From positions 1,116,001 through 1,180,000 of the forward strand of contig CAVTGA010000001.1 in assembly GCA_963734185.1 (NCBI GenBank): a stretch of 64,000 nucleotides of DNA, read 5' to 3'. The notes beneath the pieces are model-generated. The model searched no databases and was not told where the DNA came from. It saw nothing but the letters and a program-made list of their open reading frames with translations. This stretch comes from PALSA-894 sp963734185. GTDB taxonomy: Bacteria > Pseudomonadota > Alphaproteobacteria > Rhizobiales > Xanthobacteraceae. The translations under genes and the position numbers were made by a program. How positions within the stretch are numbered: the stretch's first letter is position 1; the number at the start of each line of letters is the position of its first letter. Shown one piece after another: positions 52,893 to 63,287 of the stretch.

Positions 52893-53159
52893 CTACCGCA
52901 ACACCCCCCACAGCGTGGCGAGATCGTCGAGGTTCACCAGCCGGTAGACGTAGACCACCCAGCACAGCGCGAACACGATCCCTGACACGATGGTGGTCCA
53001 GATGAGCTTCTTGAGCATGCTCGGCACGGCCGGCGCGCCCGGATCGCTGCCGGGCACCAGCTCGCTCGCTTCCTGCGTGCGCACGCCGAACGGAAGCACG
53101 GTGAACAACACCACCCACCAGATCACGAAGTAGATGGCGAGGCCGGTGGTCCAGGACAT
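52893..53159 (-). CDS. DUF1467 family membrane protein
   Basis: 88 residues with two membrane helices (AIYFVIWWVVLFTVLPFGVR at the N-terminus and IVSGIVFALCWVVYVYRLVN near residue 60). The GVRTQEAS...GSDPGAPAVPSMLKKLIWTTI loop between them is typical of DUF1467. In Rhizobiales this gene normally sits between methylmalonyl-CoA epimerase and proS; here mce survives only as a 3' remnant next door. Function unknown. Confidence 0.88.
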   Translation of the reverse strand: MSWTTGLAIYFVIWWVVLFTVLPFGVRTQEASELVPGSDPGAPAVPSMLKKLIWTTIVSGIVFALCWVVYVYRLVNLDDLATLWGVLR

Positions 53160-53179
53160 GACGGGTAATCATCCATCTT

Positions 53180-53303
53180 CGTCATGCCCGCACTTGTTGC
53201 GGGCATCCACGTCTTGTTTAGTAACGACAAGAAAGACGTGGATGGCCGGGACATAGGCGAGCGAAGCGACGCCGTCCTTCGGACGTCTATGCCGGCCATG
53301 ACG
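53180..53303. repeat. Long imperfect palindrome between DUF1467 and the mce remnant
   Basis: Outer arms cgtcatg/catgacg (53180-53186, 53297-53303), inner arms catccacgtctt/aagacgtggatg (53204-53215, 53233-53244), and a hairpin gcccgca...tgcgggc. This is a third family of Rhizobiales-type intergenic palindromes, at the edge of the 53-64 kb island. Confidence 0.7.
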
Positions 53304-53328
53304 GGCTGAGGCGAAGCACATCAACAGA

Positions 53329-53382
53329 TCACGCCTGCTCGATCTCGACCAGGGTGCCGCAGAAATCCTTCGGGTGCAGGAA
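53329..53382 (-). pseudogene. mce: 3' remnant of methylmalonyl-CoA epimerase
   Basis: Read on the minus strand, the last 17 codons spell FLHPKDFCGTLVEIEQA then TGA, the highly conserved C-terminus of methylmalonyl-CoA epimerase (the HPKD-x-G-x-LVE-x-EQ tail with the metal-ligand Glu). Upstream the similarity is lost within a few codons and the stop of the ABC gene follows at 53407. Position between DUF1467 and the island is right for mce. The gene is therefore cut here; the rest may lie beyond the far end of the island. Confidence 0.82.
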
Positions 53383-53406
53383 GCGAGCCTTCGCGAGCGC
53401 CCGGCA

Positions 53407-55717
53407 CTACCCCTCTCGCAACTTGCGGGCCATGTTCCAGTTGGCGGAAGCCCAGGCGGCAACGATACTCAGTCCCAGCAGCAGGCTTATTCCGATAGCA
53501 ATACCGATCAGCCACAGAACCGAAGCGTCGAGCAGCATCGAACGCAGATCGAGGCCAAACAGCGCGAAAGTCGAGCCGCCGATCCCGAATATCGCCACCA
53601 GCAAACCGTAGAAAACAATCACGGCAATCACCCACTGGATGGCAATCAAGGTGCCGACGAAGGGCAGCAGGGTCGACAGCCCGGCACCATGAGCCGTAAG
53701 CACGGCAAGGCCCGCCTGGTTCTCGGTGATGATCCTCCCTGTCGTCAGGCCGACGACGAAGCCGATCACCGCAAAGCTGAAATAGACGATCAGATCGACC
53801 AGCGTGCGGAACCTCTCGGCGAGCCGCACGAGGTCACCGAATTTTTCGAAATTGTCCCGATTGAAGTCGAAGTCCTTCGCCAGGAGAAATCGGAAGATGC
53901 AGTCGAAATCGCCCGGGGAAAAATAGAATACGACCCGCTCGAAACCCTGCGCCAGCTGCGTTCCGTTCACCAGCTTGTCGGGATCGGACTGCGAGAGCCA
54001 CAGCGCATAGTTTCGTTTAACTCATCATTGCGTTGTGCGTGTGCGCACGATCGTAGGGAATGCGATCCACCAGCCCGAGCAGGCGAACCTTGTCGTAGCC
54101 TCGCGAGAGCCAGATCTCGACCTCCCCGGTGGCGGCGGGATCGAGCCCGAATTCCTTGCGCAGCGTCGTCAGATAGGCTCGGTCGACGATGATGCCCGGC
54201 TCGTCGGCCGTTTCAAAAAGATCGATCGGCGAGCGGCCGGTCGGGCGGCCGGCAAGATCGTAGACGGGGATGTCACGCAGCAACGGTTCCGTGGGGGCGG
54301 CAACCAGGATCGACACGGGGTACTCGCGGTTGCGCGTCTTTTCGGCATCCGGTGTCAACTGAGCGCTGACGGTCAGCCGCCCGAACGCAGGCGTGTCATA
54401 GGCAACGCCCGCCGCGCCACGCGATGCGGGCGAGGTCGGGCACGAGGCCGTCCATGGCCGTTGCACGTTCCAATTCGACAGATTCGTTTCGTCGAGCTGC
54501 GTGTCCCTGCGATAGATGTTATCGGAGACTACGACGTGGCGCAGCTGGGGTGAATTCAGTTCCTTGACGAAGTACTCGTTCAGCAGCGTCTGGACCACAA
54601 ATCCCGAGAACAGCGACACCAGCATCGTGGCGTAGATGAAGGTCGAGAGCCACTTTCGATAGCCTCCCATCAGGTTGAACGGCGCGGGCCAGGTGCTGCG
54701 TTTCTCGAACAGCTCCAGCAACGCCCAGCGGACGCTTGCCAGCACGGTTGCAGAGAATTTTCTGCGCCGCGGCACCTCCGCCGTCCGCGTCGCGCTGCCA
54801 TCATCCCGGGCGGATGCGGCGTCCGCGGCCGGCCGGACCGTAACGACCATTTCCCAGGCCGCAGTATCGGCAGCCCCGGAAACCAGCTCCCGGAGCACGT
54901 TCGGGTCGCGTTTGTCGCGAAAGGCAACCGGCCGGCCGTCTGCGTGCGACGGGTGCAACACCCCGCCCTCCGCTCCCGGGTCCTTGCGCAGGATGAAATA
55001 GCAGTCGGCCTTCGCGGCAGCCTGCTGATAGTTGTGCGTCACCCACAGCGCGGTCCGCGGGCGGTCGGCCGGAGCGGTGGCGATCCATTCCTTGAGCCAG
55101 TCGATCATCTGATCGCCGAGAACCGGATCGAGGCTGCTGGTCGGCTCGTCGGCGAAGATGATCGAGGGCTCACGCGCGAGCGCGCGCGCAATACCGACGC
55201 GCTGCTGCTCGCCGCCCGAGAGATGATAGGCGCGCGTCCCCATCGCGAGTCCCCTCGCGGGATCGTCGCGCAGCTGGATACGGCCGACATAGTGGGCAAG
55301 GTCGGCGTGCCTGCAGGGCAGACCCGCGGCGAGCCGCGACAGCGCGACGTTCAATCTGACGCTGGCCTTGGGCAGGAGATAGCCGGCCTGAAAGACGTAG
55401 CTGACGGCCGATCGCGGATACGTCGCGAGCTTGCTGGAAAAATCGATTTCGTCGGCGAGCCCGGGGATGCGGATCTTGAGTGTCGATCCGGCGTCCGGCG
55501 TGTCGAGACCACCCAGCAGGTTGAACAGCGTGGTCTTGCCGGCGCCGGACCGGCCGAGCACCGCGACCAAGCACCCCGCGGGAACCTGGAGCCGGTCGAT
55601 CGAGAGAATCTGCTTGTTGATGCCGGCTTCGGTGACGACCGACTTGCGCAGGTCGCCGACGTCAAAGCACCTGCGCATCACGTCGCACCGGACCCTGGCT
55701 AGGTTCCCGCAGTCCAC
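53407..55717 (-). CDS. Fused ABC ATPase-FtsX-like permease (MacB-type), frame broken once
   Basis: About 769 residues after correction. The ATPase has Walker A GRSGAGKTT (55-63), signature LSGGEQQRVGIARA (166-179), Walker B SIIFADEP (185-192) and the H-loop VTHN. A linker (about 245-345) leads to helix 1 (STFIYATMLVSLFSGFVVQTLL, 358-379), a periplasmic domain, and three C-terminal helices in the second frame. This is the MacB topology, but no MacA adaptor or TolC is seen. The switch is near 54022 (agttaaacg); removing one t joins the frames. GTG start at 55717, 14 bases after the VWA gene; last gene of the island operon. Confidence 0.75.
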
Positions 55718-55731
55718 GAGCGCGACCGATC

Positions 55732-58378
55732 TCAGCCTGACCGATTGTCCGGCAGCGGCAAGGGCGGCTGCGTCCGCTTCGGCAGCGGCAGGCCCGGCTG
55801 CGGTCTGGCGGGCTGGCGCGCGTCCTGCGTGTCGGGATCACGCGGGAAATAGGACGCAGGAACGTAGAAATACTCGTTATTGTTCAGCATCTGGTACATC
55901 CAATTGTATTCGCGGATGGCCTGACCGGTGCGTGGGCGCCAGTTCTTTCCGAACTCGTCAGCCGCCTCGACCTCTTCAGGCTCGATCCTCCTGCCGCCCA
56001 TGACGTTATTGAACAGGTAGGCACTGCGACAGATCACACGGCGAAACTCATAGGCCGCAGCCCGCTCCCTATCGGTGCCATTGGTGTGACTGCGCCACCA
56101 ATCCGACATTTCGTTCGCTGTCTTGCTTAAGACAGTCGAGAAATGCTCCTTCGGGATGAATAATTGGCGGGTGAGGAAGTCGGCCACCAACTCATTCGCA
56201 TCGTAGTCGTCTCCGCCGAAGACTCGGGTGAGCTCCAGTAGCAGCCCCCTGAAAGACCTCGCCACATCCTGGTTGTCGAGTAGCTTGCATAGATTGTCGG
56301 TGAATGTCTGGAGCTGCTGCATGTCCTTCTTCTCGAGCGTGACCCAGTAGTTGAACTCGCGCAGAGTCAGGGGCGACATTCACATAGCCGTATGTCATGA
56401 GCTGGCGGGCTCGCCGGTAGCGATTGATCGCGTCCAGCGAGAGTCCGTGCATGCGCAAGATCCGTTCGACCAGATTTCCCTCCGCCATCTCGGCGACGGG
56501 AAGGTTCGTCTCCAGCCGGCGGGGGGTGGGCGCGCCGGGCGCCGGCTTTGATAGAGGCGCCCCTCCGGCGTCTCCGATGCCAAGATCGCGCAATTCGGTG
56601 CCCACACCAAGCGCCGCCGCGTAGCCGAGATAAATCGAATCTCCGACACGCTTGACTGTGTCGGACTTGCTGGCATTGTCGTAGGTGGTCATTACTTTGA
56701 ATTTTCCGCCGCCCTCGGCGCGTGCGAAATTCGAGATGGCCTCCGCCTGCTCGATAAAGCGCTTGTTATGTATCGAGCTGTAGTCGCCGTACACGTTGAT
56801 GGGCACGAAGAAGGTGATCCCCGCATTTTTCAATGCCGCAATCACATGTTCGACGCCGACGGTCTCGCGATCCCCGATCTCCCGGCTGCCGTGGTCGCCG
56901 ATCCAAACGACCATCTTGACACCCGCATCGCGTGACCAGTTTGCCTCTTTGACTGCTCTGACCAGCGCGGCGAGCCCCGCTTCGGGCAGATCGCCAACTC
57001 CATCCTCGGTATATTCTGGCTCGCGCATCATCGCCTCAATGCTCGTAAGCTCCCGGTCGAGGCGAAAGTTGTTGAGCTTGAACTGCATGTTTTTCGGAGA
57101 CAGATCCTGTGGCGATTTGTAGTCGCCATACAGCGCACCAGCGAAGCGCACCTGGCCCTTTTGCTCAGCGCGAATGCGATCCGCGGCGTTCTTCACGCCG
57201 GTAATAGTGTCCTTGACATAATTGCGCATGCTCTTGGTGTTATCCACCACGAACAGGATGTCCATATTGGCTGATTTCTTCACCAGCTCGGCAGCTTTTC
57301 CGATTGCCTCGACCATCTGGGTGGAACTGACGCAGCTCGCGTCGCCTGGGCGACAAGGTGCTGAAGGGGTGGGGGCGTCCCCGATCGTCGCATCGCCGAA
57401 CATAGCGATTTCGTAAATGGTTGGATTCCCTGCGGAGCTCCGGCGATCGAGGATTGGAAAACGCGCGATATTCCGCTCGCGCGGCTCAACCGCCGTGGTG
57501 CTCCGGCGCGCCAGAGCGACGGATTGACTTCTGTCTGCAGCGGCAGAGTGCGTACCGTAGATCACACCATCGGCAGCCGACCGATCCGGTGAGAAATACA
57601 AGGCGACGCGGTTTGTCCACTCAAATACGCTCTCACGCTTCACCCAGCCTGCCGTATGATCAATGCTGTATGCATCGTGACCCGCGATATAATACCAAAG
57701 AGGCTTCTCCGTCTTTGGGTCCTTGCGAACCTTATAGGCACGAAAGACCGCGAATATGTTGATCGTCTTGTAAGGCGCTAGGTCGTTCGGGGCATCGAAC
57801 AGTGGAACGCTGCGCGGATCCCAATTGGTCACGTTGCGTGGCATGACTTCGGGATTGCTGCGCAGCAATACCTTTAGGTGTAGCGGATTCTTGATGAAGT
57901 GTCCGCGACGCGTTTCCACCTGATCCGTCGGGTCTATCTCGGACGCCCGGATCGGGTCCGCGCCAATCAGTACGGAGGCCGAGTCGACCCACCCACAGAA
58001 GAGTTGCCCGCCACGGTTCACGCGAACCAGGTAGCGCTTGATCGAGGCCGACGGGGGATCGTCTGGTCGCACGTTGTACGGTCCGACCAGAACCTCGCGC
58101 AATTTCGCGGATACCGTCGTCAGCTCATCGCCGGTTTCCTGGCGGTAGAACTGGAGTTCAGGCACCAGCGAGAGTATTGGCTTGCGCAGGTCCTTGACGA
58201 TGCGTTCCGGGCAGTCACCGCGGCGCGACACGACGGTATTATCCTGTGCTCGTGCATCCACCGGAGCTAGTGCAAGGCATAGCGCCAGCGCACCGCAGCT
58301 CAAAGCACCATAAAGCGTATTCACGAAACCCACGGCTCCTCGGCGCTGCGCGGCGAGCCATTCGAACTTAGGACGCAT
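55732..58378 (-). CDS. Exported SH3-like/von Willebrand A domain protein, frame broken once
   Basis: About 881 residues after correction. A signal peptide (YGALSCGALALCLALAPVDA, cut near ARA-Q) leads into a region with SH3-like text (WYYIAGHDAYSIDHTAGWVK, RESVFEWTNRVALYF, about 225-265), then a VWA domain (about 372-550) with a MIDAS-like motif NMDILFVVDNTKSM and WIGDHGSREIGD. The SH3-like plus VWA order resembles the C-terminal part of T6SS-linked PpkA, but no kinase domain is present. The frames meet near 56384 at cccc; the rest (LREFNYWVTLEKKDMQQLQ onward) ends Pro-rich. ATG 58378 has a strong GGGGAGG site. Confidence 0.7.
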
Positions 58379-58413
58379 CCCTTCCTCCCCTACGGCTGCC
58401 GAAAGCGGACCGT

Positions 58414-61047
58414 TCAATCCCCCGGCTTCTTCGGTAACCAGTCTCTTATGTTTTCCTTAATTCGGTCGAGCACCGGATATTTGCTCATGTCCGCAACCTT
58501 GTTTCTCGAAAGAGAGTAGACGCGGAATTGGCCACTCGGATCGAGATTGCAGCGGCGTATGTCGACCTCTGAACGCAATGGATCTCCACCATCAAGATCG
58601 GCCACTGCGACAATTAGCGCACGTTTCAAGCCTCTGGATTTAAGCTTTTCGATTGGCGTGTTATAGGCCTCGCATCTTCGCGAAAAGGAAAAGCTCTCAT
58701 CGACATAAACCAACGTCCATGCGGTTACCCCAGGGTTGCGGTCCGGCGTCATCAGATCGAGTAGTTTTTCGGCAATACCGTCGAACGGTTCAGGGGCCTG
58801 ACGAGCTTGATAGGCTTGTTGAGCCAGCTTTTCGAGATCGTTGGGATTAATCAGCAAAGGCCCGGTCGGAAATCGCGGCTGCTGGAGTGGGATGAAATTC
58901 TCGCGCGTGGATTGGCCGAAGATCGTGCCATAGATCCAGGCGTTCGTCGATCTGCCGTCCCGCGAGTAACCAGTCCTGTAAATGTCGTCCACGAAGGCAA
59001 GGTAAGTCGCCAGGCGGTAAAGGTAGCGGCTGTCGTTACCCTCGATCCCTGCAACGTACGCCACATAGGCTTGCGATTCGATCGAGAGTGGGATCTCCAC
59101 GGGCGCCAACGGGTCTTGATCGAACGGTCGACCGATCTCAAACCTCGCACCGCCGGGGAATCCGTCGCAGGACGCATCCTTTAGTTCGAGGGTGAAATGA
59201 TCAGGCAAATAGACGATGGGCTTCACGTTCGCAGCGGCGGACGTGAGACTGAATCTGTCGTTCGCCGCCGCTTTCAACTTGAAGCGAACACTCGGATCGC
59301 GCGGCAGAAAAATCTCTGCTTGACATCCTGACGTCAGCGCGTACCTGTGGCGGCCGAAACTGAGCGAGAACTGAAGACGCAACGCCTGCAGCCGGGCGTC
59401 AGGAATCGTCGATGAGCTCAGCACGATCTTATACTCTGCCATATCTTTGCCGATCGGCGGATATGGCAGAGTGATTTGCCCTTCTTTAGAAAGCAGCAAC
59501 GAGGGACTCGGCCCAGGGATGCCGGCCAGCCGGTAGTGGGCATAGTACTGCGATGAGGGGATGTCTTTGACAAGCACTGGGATATCCCGCCGTACACTCG
59601 TTATCTCTCTGCTGGTGGCGGGCGGCGGGAGCGATGCAAAGCGTTGAGGGGGTGGATCGTAATCAACCGACCATCTAATCGTCTTCTCGCGCTTCTCCAA
59701 CGTCAGAGAGAGTTCATATGTTCCAGGCTCCCCATAGGGTGCCGTATGCGATGACAGCTTAAGCCCGCCTTTGTCGACAAACTTTGTGATGTCTACGTCG
59801 TTTGCCTTGTTCTTACCCGCCGGAAAGAGAATGGCCTTCGTGGCGGTCCAATCATCCACGAACTGAATATCGACGGTTTTGGCCACTTCGATGATCTGTT
59901 CGAGATTGCTTACCGCGAGAGGTTTTCCAGCGACCTTGATCGGACAGCGACCCTGCGGGCACACATCCCTAGCGTTCGTGATATAGATTCTCAGCTCATG
60001 TCGTGTCGGTGGCGGCGGTGGATCGGATGGGGGTGTCTGCTGTCGCGCAGCCGGGCTTGGCGCTTCGGCGACATTCGACACGACGGCGTCGATCGACGGA
60101 TGAAGCGCGATCGCAACCGGGATTTCGCGGTTGGGGTTGCGCCGCGTGACCGCAATGAGGCGTACACCCCTGCCTCTCTCGACGAAGGGCAACGCAAAAT
60201 CTTCGAACACGCTTCTCTCGAGGCGCTTGCTGATCCTGGGCGCAAGATGCTTGGCCGTGACATGCGGCTGACCAAGCAGCGCCGCCAGGAGCAAGGGGTC
60301 GCACAATGCTTGAGTAGCATTGTCCAACACGTCCTGGTGCGCGCAAACCATGATCTCATTCGGCTTGCGTTGCGGGTTCCTGTCCGCTCTCAGATCATCC
60401 TGCAACGCTGCCTTGACGGTGTCCTGGACCAACAAAAGCGCGTAGCCGTTCGAGCCGTCGGGGTCGAGAATCCACCTGCTTGTCAGCCGTTTCGCAAGCG
60501 GTGCCAGGCCCGCGCCGGTCGCCTCGGGGTTGTACTTGGCAAGATTTTTCTCGTCGCATTGCAGGCTGAAGCCGACCTTGTCGGCAAAGCGCCAAGCCCG
60601 CTGCTGCGGCGGTCCCGAAATCCTCAACGCGCAATTCTGCTGCGCCCCGGCCGGTGCAAGGATGTATACCGGAAACTGCAGAACCGTCGCCGCTCCGGGC
60701 GGCGCGAAAACGTAGTGGTCTCCCCTGCCGACCAGCAGATCCTGACTATTGGGTGACGCCTGGATCCTGATCCTGATGCGGGCTCTTTCCGGCTCGTCTT
60801 TCTCGATGGAAACGCTGAACCCGCTCACGTCGGCGGGATGGTCGACGGTCCAGTTCGGCCTCGTTTCGGGCGCCAACAGCAAAGCCTGCGCGTTGGCCCA
60901 GCCGTCAAGCCGAAATTGATTGGCTGCCGCCTTCGACACGGACGGCATCAGGATGCCCACCAGGGCGAGGGCGAGGCCACGCCCGACCCACGAGCATTTT
61001 CCGCAGCGCGCCGCTGTCCCGCCTGCCCGCAACGATCCAAGTTTCAC
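58414..61047 (-). CDS. Large exported protein of unknown function (877 residues)
   Basis: GTG start at 61047 with GGGGGAGG 5 bases upstream. A twin-basic-poor signal peptide covers about 20-41 (GRGLALALVGILMPSVSKAA). The mature protein appears to be a chain of beta-rich domains: 45-170, 175-335, a Pro-rich hinge (TPPSDPPPPP, 338-347), 350-480, 500-680, and a C-terminal alpha/beta domain (TAWTLVYVDESFSFSRRCEA, RALIVAVADLDGG). Cysteines are spaced as possible disulfides (DVCPQGRCP). I recognise no family. Codon usage looks less GC-rich than the core genome. The VWA gene follows after 35 bases, so the two are probably partners. Confidence 0.7.
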   Translation of the reverse strand: MKLGSLRAGGTAARCGKCSWVGRGLALALVGILMPSVSKAAANQFRLDGWANAQALLLAPETRPNWTVDHPADVSGFSVSIEKDEPERARIRIRIQASPNSQDLLVGRGDHYVFAPPGAATVLQFPVYILAPAGAQQNCALRISGPPQQRAWRFADKVGFSLQCDEKNLAKYNPEATGAGLAPLAKRLTSRWILDPDGSNGYALLLVQDTVKAALQDDLRADRNPQRKPNEIMVCAHQDVLDNATQALCDPLLLAALLGQPHVTAKHLAPRISKRLERSVFEDFALPFVERGRGVRLIAVTRRNPNREIPVAIALHPSIDAVVSNVAEAPSPAARQQTPPSDPPPPPTRHELRIYITNARDVCPQGRCPIKVAGKPLAVSNLEQIIEVAKTVDIQFVDDWTATKAILFPAGKNKANDVDITKFVDKGGLKLSSHTAPYGEPGTYELSLTLEKREKTIRWSVDYDPPPQRFASLPPPATSREITSVRRDIPVLVKDIPSSQYYAHYRLAGIPGPSPSLLLSKEGQITLPYPPIGKDMAEYKIVLSSSTIPDARLQALRLQFSLSFGRHRYALTSGCQAEIFLPRDPSVRFKLKAAANDRFSLTSAAANVKPIVYLPDHFTLELKDASCDGFPGGARFEIGRPFDQDPLAPVEIPLSIESQAYVAYVAGIEGNDSRYLYRLATYLAFVDDIYRTGYSRDGRSTNAWIYGTIFGQSTRENFIPLQQPRFPTGPLLINPNDLEKLAQQAYQARQAPEPFDGIAEKLLDLMTPDRNPGVTAWTLVYVDESFSFSRRCEAYNTPIEKLKSRGLKRALIVAVADLDGGDPLRSEVDIRRCNLDPSGQFRVYSLSRNKVADMSKYPVLDRIKENIRDWLPKKPGD

Positions 61048-61081
61048 AAACGCCTCCCCCGCATTCCTTGTCCGGCGTGGC

Positions 61082-61972
61082 TTACTTGCTCGATTCCTTG
61101 CCGAGCACCAGGATGCCCTCCCACGACGGCTTCACGAGCAGCTTCGATGCAACGCGCCAATCGCTGCCGTCTTCACGGCACAGGGTGAAATCGTCGCCAT
61201 CGCGCACCCAGAAGGCGGTGAAGTTCTGCCGCTTGCGCACCGGCACGCGGCTCGCATCGGCGCGGAACTGGATCATCAACTGACCGATCCGGCTGCACGC
61301 ACTCTTGTCCGGGACCGACGCGCCGAGGCTGCCGAGACCGGCCAGCTCGGTATGCATCGGCGTCGCGAAGTCGTCAGGCGATTGTTTGGTCACGCTGAGG
61401 CCGGGCGTGATTTCGATCACGCAGCCGCCGCTCTGGCCGCCGTCGGGCTGAATCCGGACGTTGACGAGGCGCGTCCCTTTCAGCAGCGCGTGAAAGCTTT
61501 CGGCTTCCAGCAGCGCCCTGGCTTTCTCCGCGTCCTTCGCGTCGCGGACCGTGCCGATGATCTGAATGGCGAAATCGTCGTCGACGGCACCCTTCACGCT
61601 GCTACAGAAGATCGTATTGGTGATCGCTTGACTGAACCGCTCCGCCTGCTGCTGCAGCACGCCTTTGAGCGCAGCCAAATTCGCGTTCATGCCGAGGCCC
61701 ACCAGCGCGGGAGGCGGCTTACGCTGCAGTTCCTCGTAGCGCTCGCGCAACTTGATAAGCTCGGCATCGACACCCGCCAACCGATCCAGCTCGTGTCGCG
61801 GCATCGTGACTGTGACCATCTCCTGCTGAGCCGGCGCGGCCGCCTTGGCAGGCGGCTGAGGCTGCTGGCTTGCCACCGGATGCGACAGCAGCATGGTGCA
61901 CAGGACAGCGGCGCCGATCATCCGGGCGCGAGCGTAGCACCGCGTATATGCAGCAATGTTTCGAGCGACCAC
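61082..61972 (-). CDS. Exported protein of unknown function (296 residues)
   Basis: GTG 61972 is chosen because a perfect AGGAGG lies 5 bases upstream; the frame runs on to 62002. An N-terminal signal peptide (MIGAAVLCTMLLSHPVASQ) is followed by a short coiled coil (HELDRLAGVDAELIKLRERY). Residues about 95-180 (FCSSVKGAVDDDFAIQIIGTVRDAKDAEKA...LVNVRIQ...CVIEITPGL) resemble a BON-like or secretin-type alpha/beta fold, by pattern only. A second domain has four Cys. 34 bases separate it from the 877-residue gene. Confidence 0.65.
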   Translation of the reverse strand: MVARNIAAYTRCYARARMIGAAVLCTMLLSHPVASQQPQPPAKAAAPAQQEMVTVTMPRHELDRLAGVDAELIKLRERYEELQRKPPPALVGLGMNANLAALKGVLQQQAERFSQAITNTIFCSSVKGAVDDDFAIQIIGTVRDAKDAEKARALLEAESFHALLKGTRLVNVRIQPDGGQSGGCVIEITPGLSVTKQSPDDFATPMHTELAGLGSLGASVPDKSACSRIGQLMIQFRADASRVPVRKRQNFTAFWVRDGDDFTLCREDGSDWRVASKLLVKPSWEGILVLGKESSK

Positions 61973-62045
61973 AGCAACCTCCTGAACCATGTACGGCGTC
62001 ACCTGCGCCGAGATCTGGCCGCGGTCCGGACGCGGCCAACAATTC

Positions 62046-62480
62046 TCATGAACATCGGCCCTGAATGACCGAGTCGAACCGCTTGGCCGTCTCGGCCTGC
62101 TCCTTCAGCCGCGCATCGAGCGTGGTCAGCATGCGATCGTAGGCGTAGCGCTGCTCGAACAACGCTTCGACGCGCATCACCAGGCGATCGCCCTCGCTGT
62201 TCTTGCATTTCGGGCGCTCCAGGCAGGTCTTGGCCGCCGTGTCCGCCTCGGTGTAGCGGGCTGCGGCGTCATCGCGTTGCGTGACGATCTGTTGCCGGGT
62301 CGTCTCGATCGTGGCGTGAAAGGCGGTCAGGGTTGCGCGCAACTTGCACAACTCTTCGAGCGAGGTTTCCAGGCTCGGGGCCGGGGCGGACTGCGCCAGC
62401 CGGCCAACCGGATCGTGCGCCCAAGCACATGTGGCCGCGGTCAAGCAAGCCGCAACCGCCGCTGCCGACATCAGACGCAT
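62046..62480 (-). CDS. Small exported coiled-coil protein
   Basis: 144 residues from ATG 62480. Signal peptide MRLMSAAAVAACLTAATCAWA, then an almost all-helical chain (SLEEL CKLRATLTAFHATIETTRQQ, RYTEADTAAKTCLERPKC, EQAETAKRFDSVIQGRC) with Cys residues that could staple a helical hairpin. A GTG 12 bases further up is an alternative start. It belongs to the island operon by orientation and spacing. Function unknown. Confidence 0.6.
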   Translation of the reverse strand: MRLMSAAAVAACLTAATCAWAHDPVGRLAQSAPAPSLETSLEELCKLRATLTAFHATIETTRQQIVTQRDDAAARYTEADTAAKTCLERPKCKNSEGDRLVMRVEALFEQRYAYDRMLTTLDARLKEQAETAKRFDSVIQGRCS

Positions 62481-62530
62481 TCGGCGCCACACTGCAAGCG
62501 CCCCGGTGGCCGCATTGCTCTCACCGCCGG

Positions 62531-63217
62531 TTACGACCCAACATTCAACCCGTCGAGCTTCTTCAGGATCGGATCGAGCGCATCAACCAGGCCCTTCATG
62601 TCTTTCGCCGCGCCTTGCAGCTCGGCAATGGCGTTGTCGATCTGTGCCAGCCGCAGCATGTGCTTGATGAGATCGCGATCTCCCTTGACCTTTTCCAGCT
62701 TCGCGGCGGCGGTCTCGCGTTGCGCCAGCAGATCTCTGCGAACGGCGTTGAGGTCATCGCGGCGACGTTCGTACTCGCGCGCCAGTTGGGCGTAGCGGAT
62801 GTCGTTCTTCAGCAGCTCCTGTACTTCCTTGATGTGCCCTTCGACCACCTTCAACACTTCGGCGTGCTGTCCCCATATCGGATTATCCGGCGCGTAAAGC
62901 GCCAGCGCGGCCGCGGCCAGCGTGTATGTCTCATCGATAGTTCGCGAAATCTCGGCGGCGTTCTTGTCCTTGAGGATCTGGTCGATGGCGGCGCCGATCG
63001 CAGCGTGCCGGTCCGTCAGGACCTTTGCCTGCTGACGAGTTGCCTCCATCAGCTTCTGTATGTTCTGTTTGTAGGCGTCCTGGCCAACGTCGATGACCTG
63101 CTGCGGTGCCGGCTGCGGCTGTTTCGGCTGCTGTTTGGGCTGCTGTGCCGCAGCACTATCCGCCGCAATTGCCGCAAGCAGCGACAACGCGATCAGGCCG
63201 GTTCTGGCTCTACTCAT
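62531..63217 (-). CDS. Exported coiled-coil protein (228 residues)
   Basis: ATG 63217 with GGGAGGA upstream. Signal peptide TGLIALSLLAAIAADSAAAQ, a Gln/Pro-rich spacer (QQPKQQPKQPQPAPQQ), then long helices with heptad-like hydrophobics up to the end (EYERRRDDLNAVRRDLLAQRE, RLAQIDNAIAELQGAAKDMKG). No cysteine. The architecture is like the 5'-neighbour, suggesting related or interacting periplasmic rods. Function unknown. Confidence 0.65.
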   Translation of the reverse strand: MSRARTGLIALSLLAAIAADSAAAQQPKQQPKQPQPAPQQVIDVGQDAYKQNIQKLMEATRQQAKVLTDRHAAIGAAIDQILKDKNAAEISRTIDETYTLAAAALALYAPDNPIWGQHAEVLKVVEGHIKEVQELLKNDIRYAQLAREYERRRDDLNAVRRDLLAQRETAAAKLEKVKGDRDLIKHMLRLAQIDNAIAELQGAAKDMKGLVDALDPILKKLDGLNVGS

Positions 63218-63287
63218 CGTGTTCCTCCCATGAGCTGTTACGTGGTCGCCTCGACGGCTTGCGCCGTTGCACGCCGCCGGCGCGACG

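Noticed and set aside
54010..54030. Possible programmed +1 frameshift in the ABC gene
   Set aside because: No slippery codon or stimulatory structure is apparent, and five other genes in the window have the same type of break, so a sequence error is simpler.
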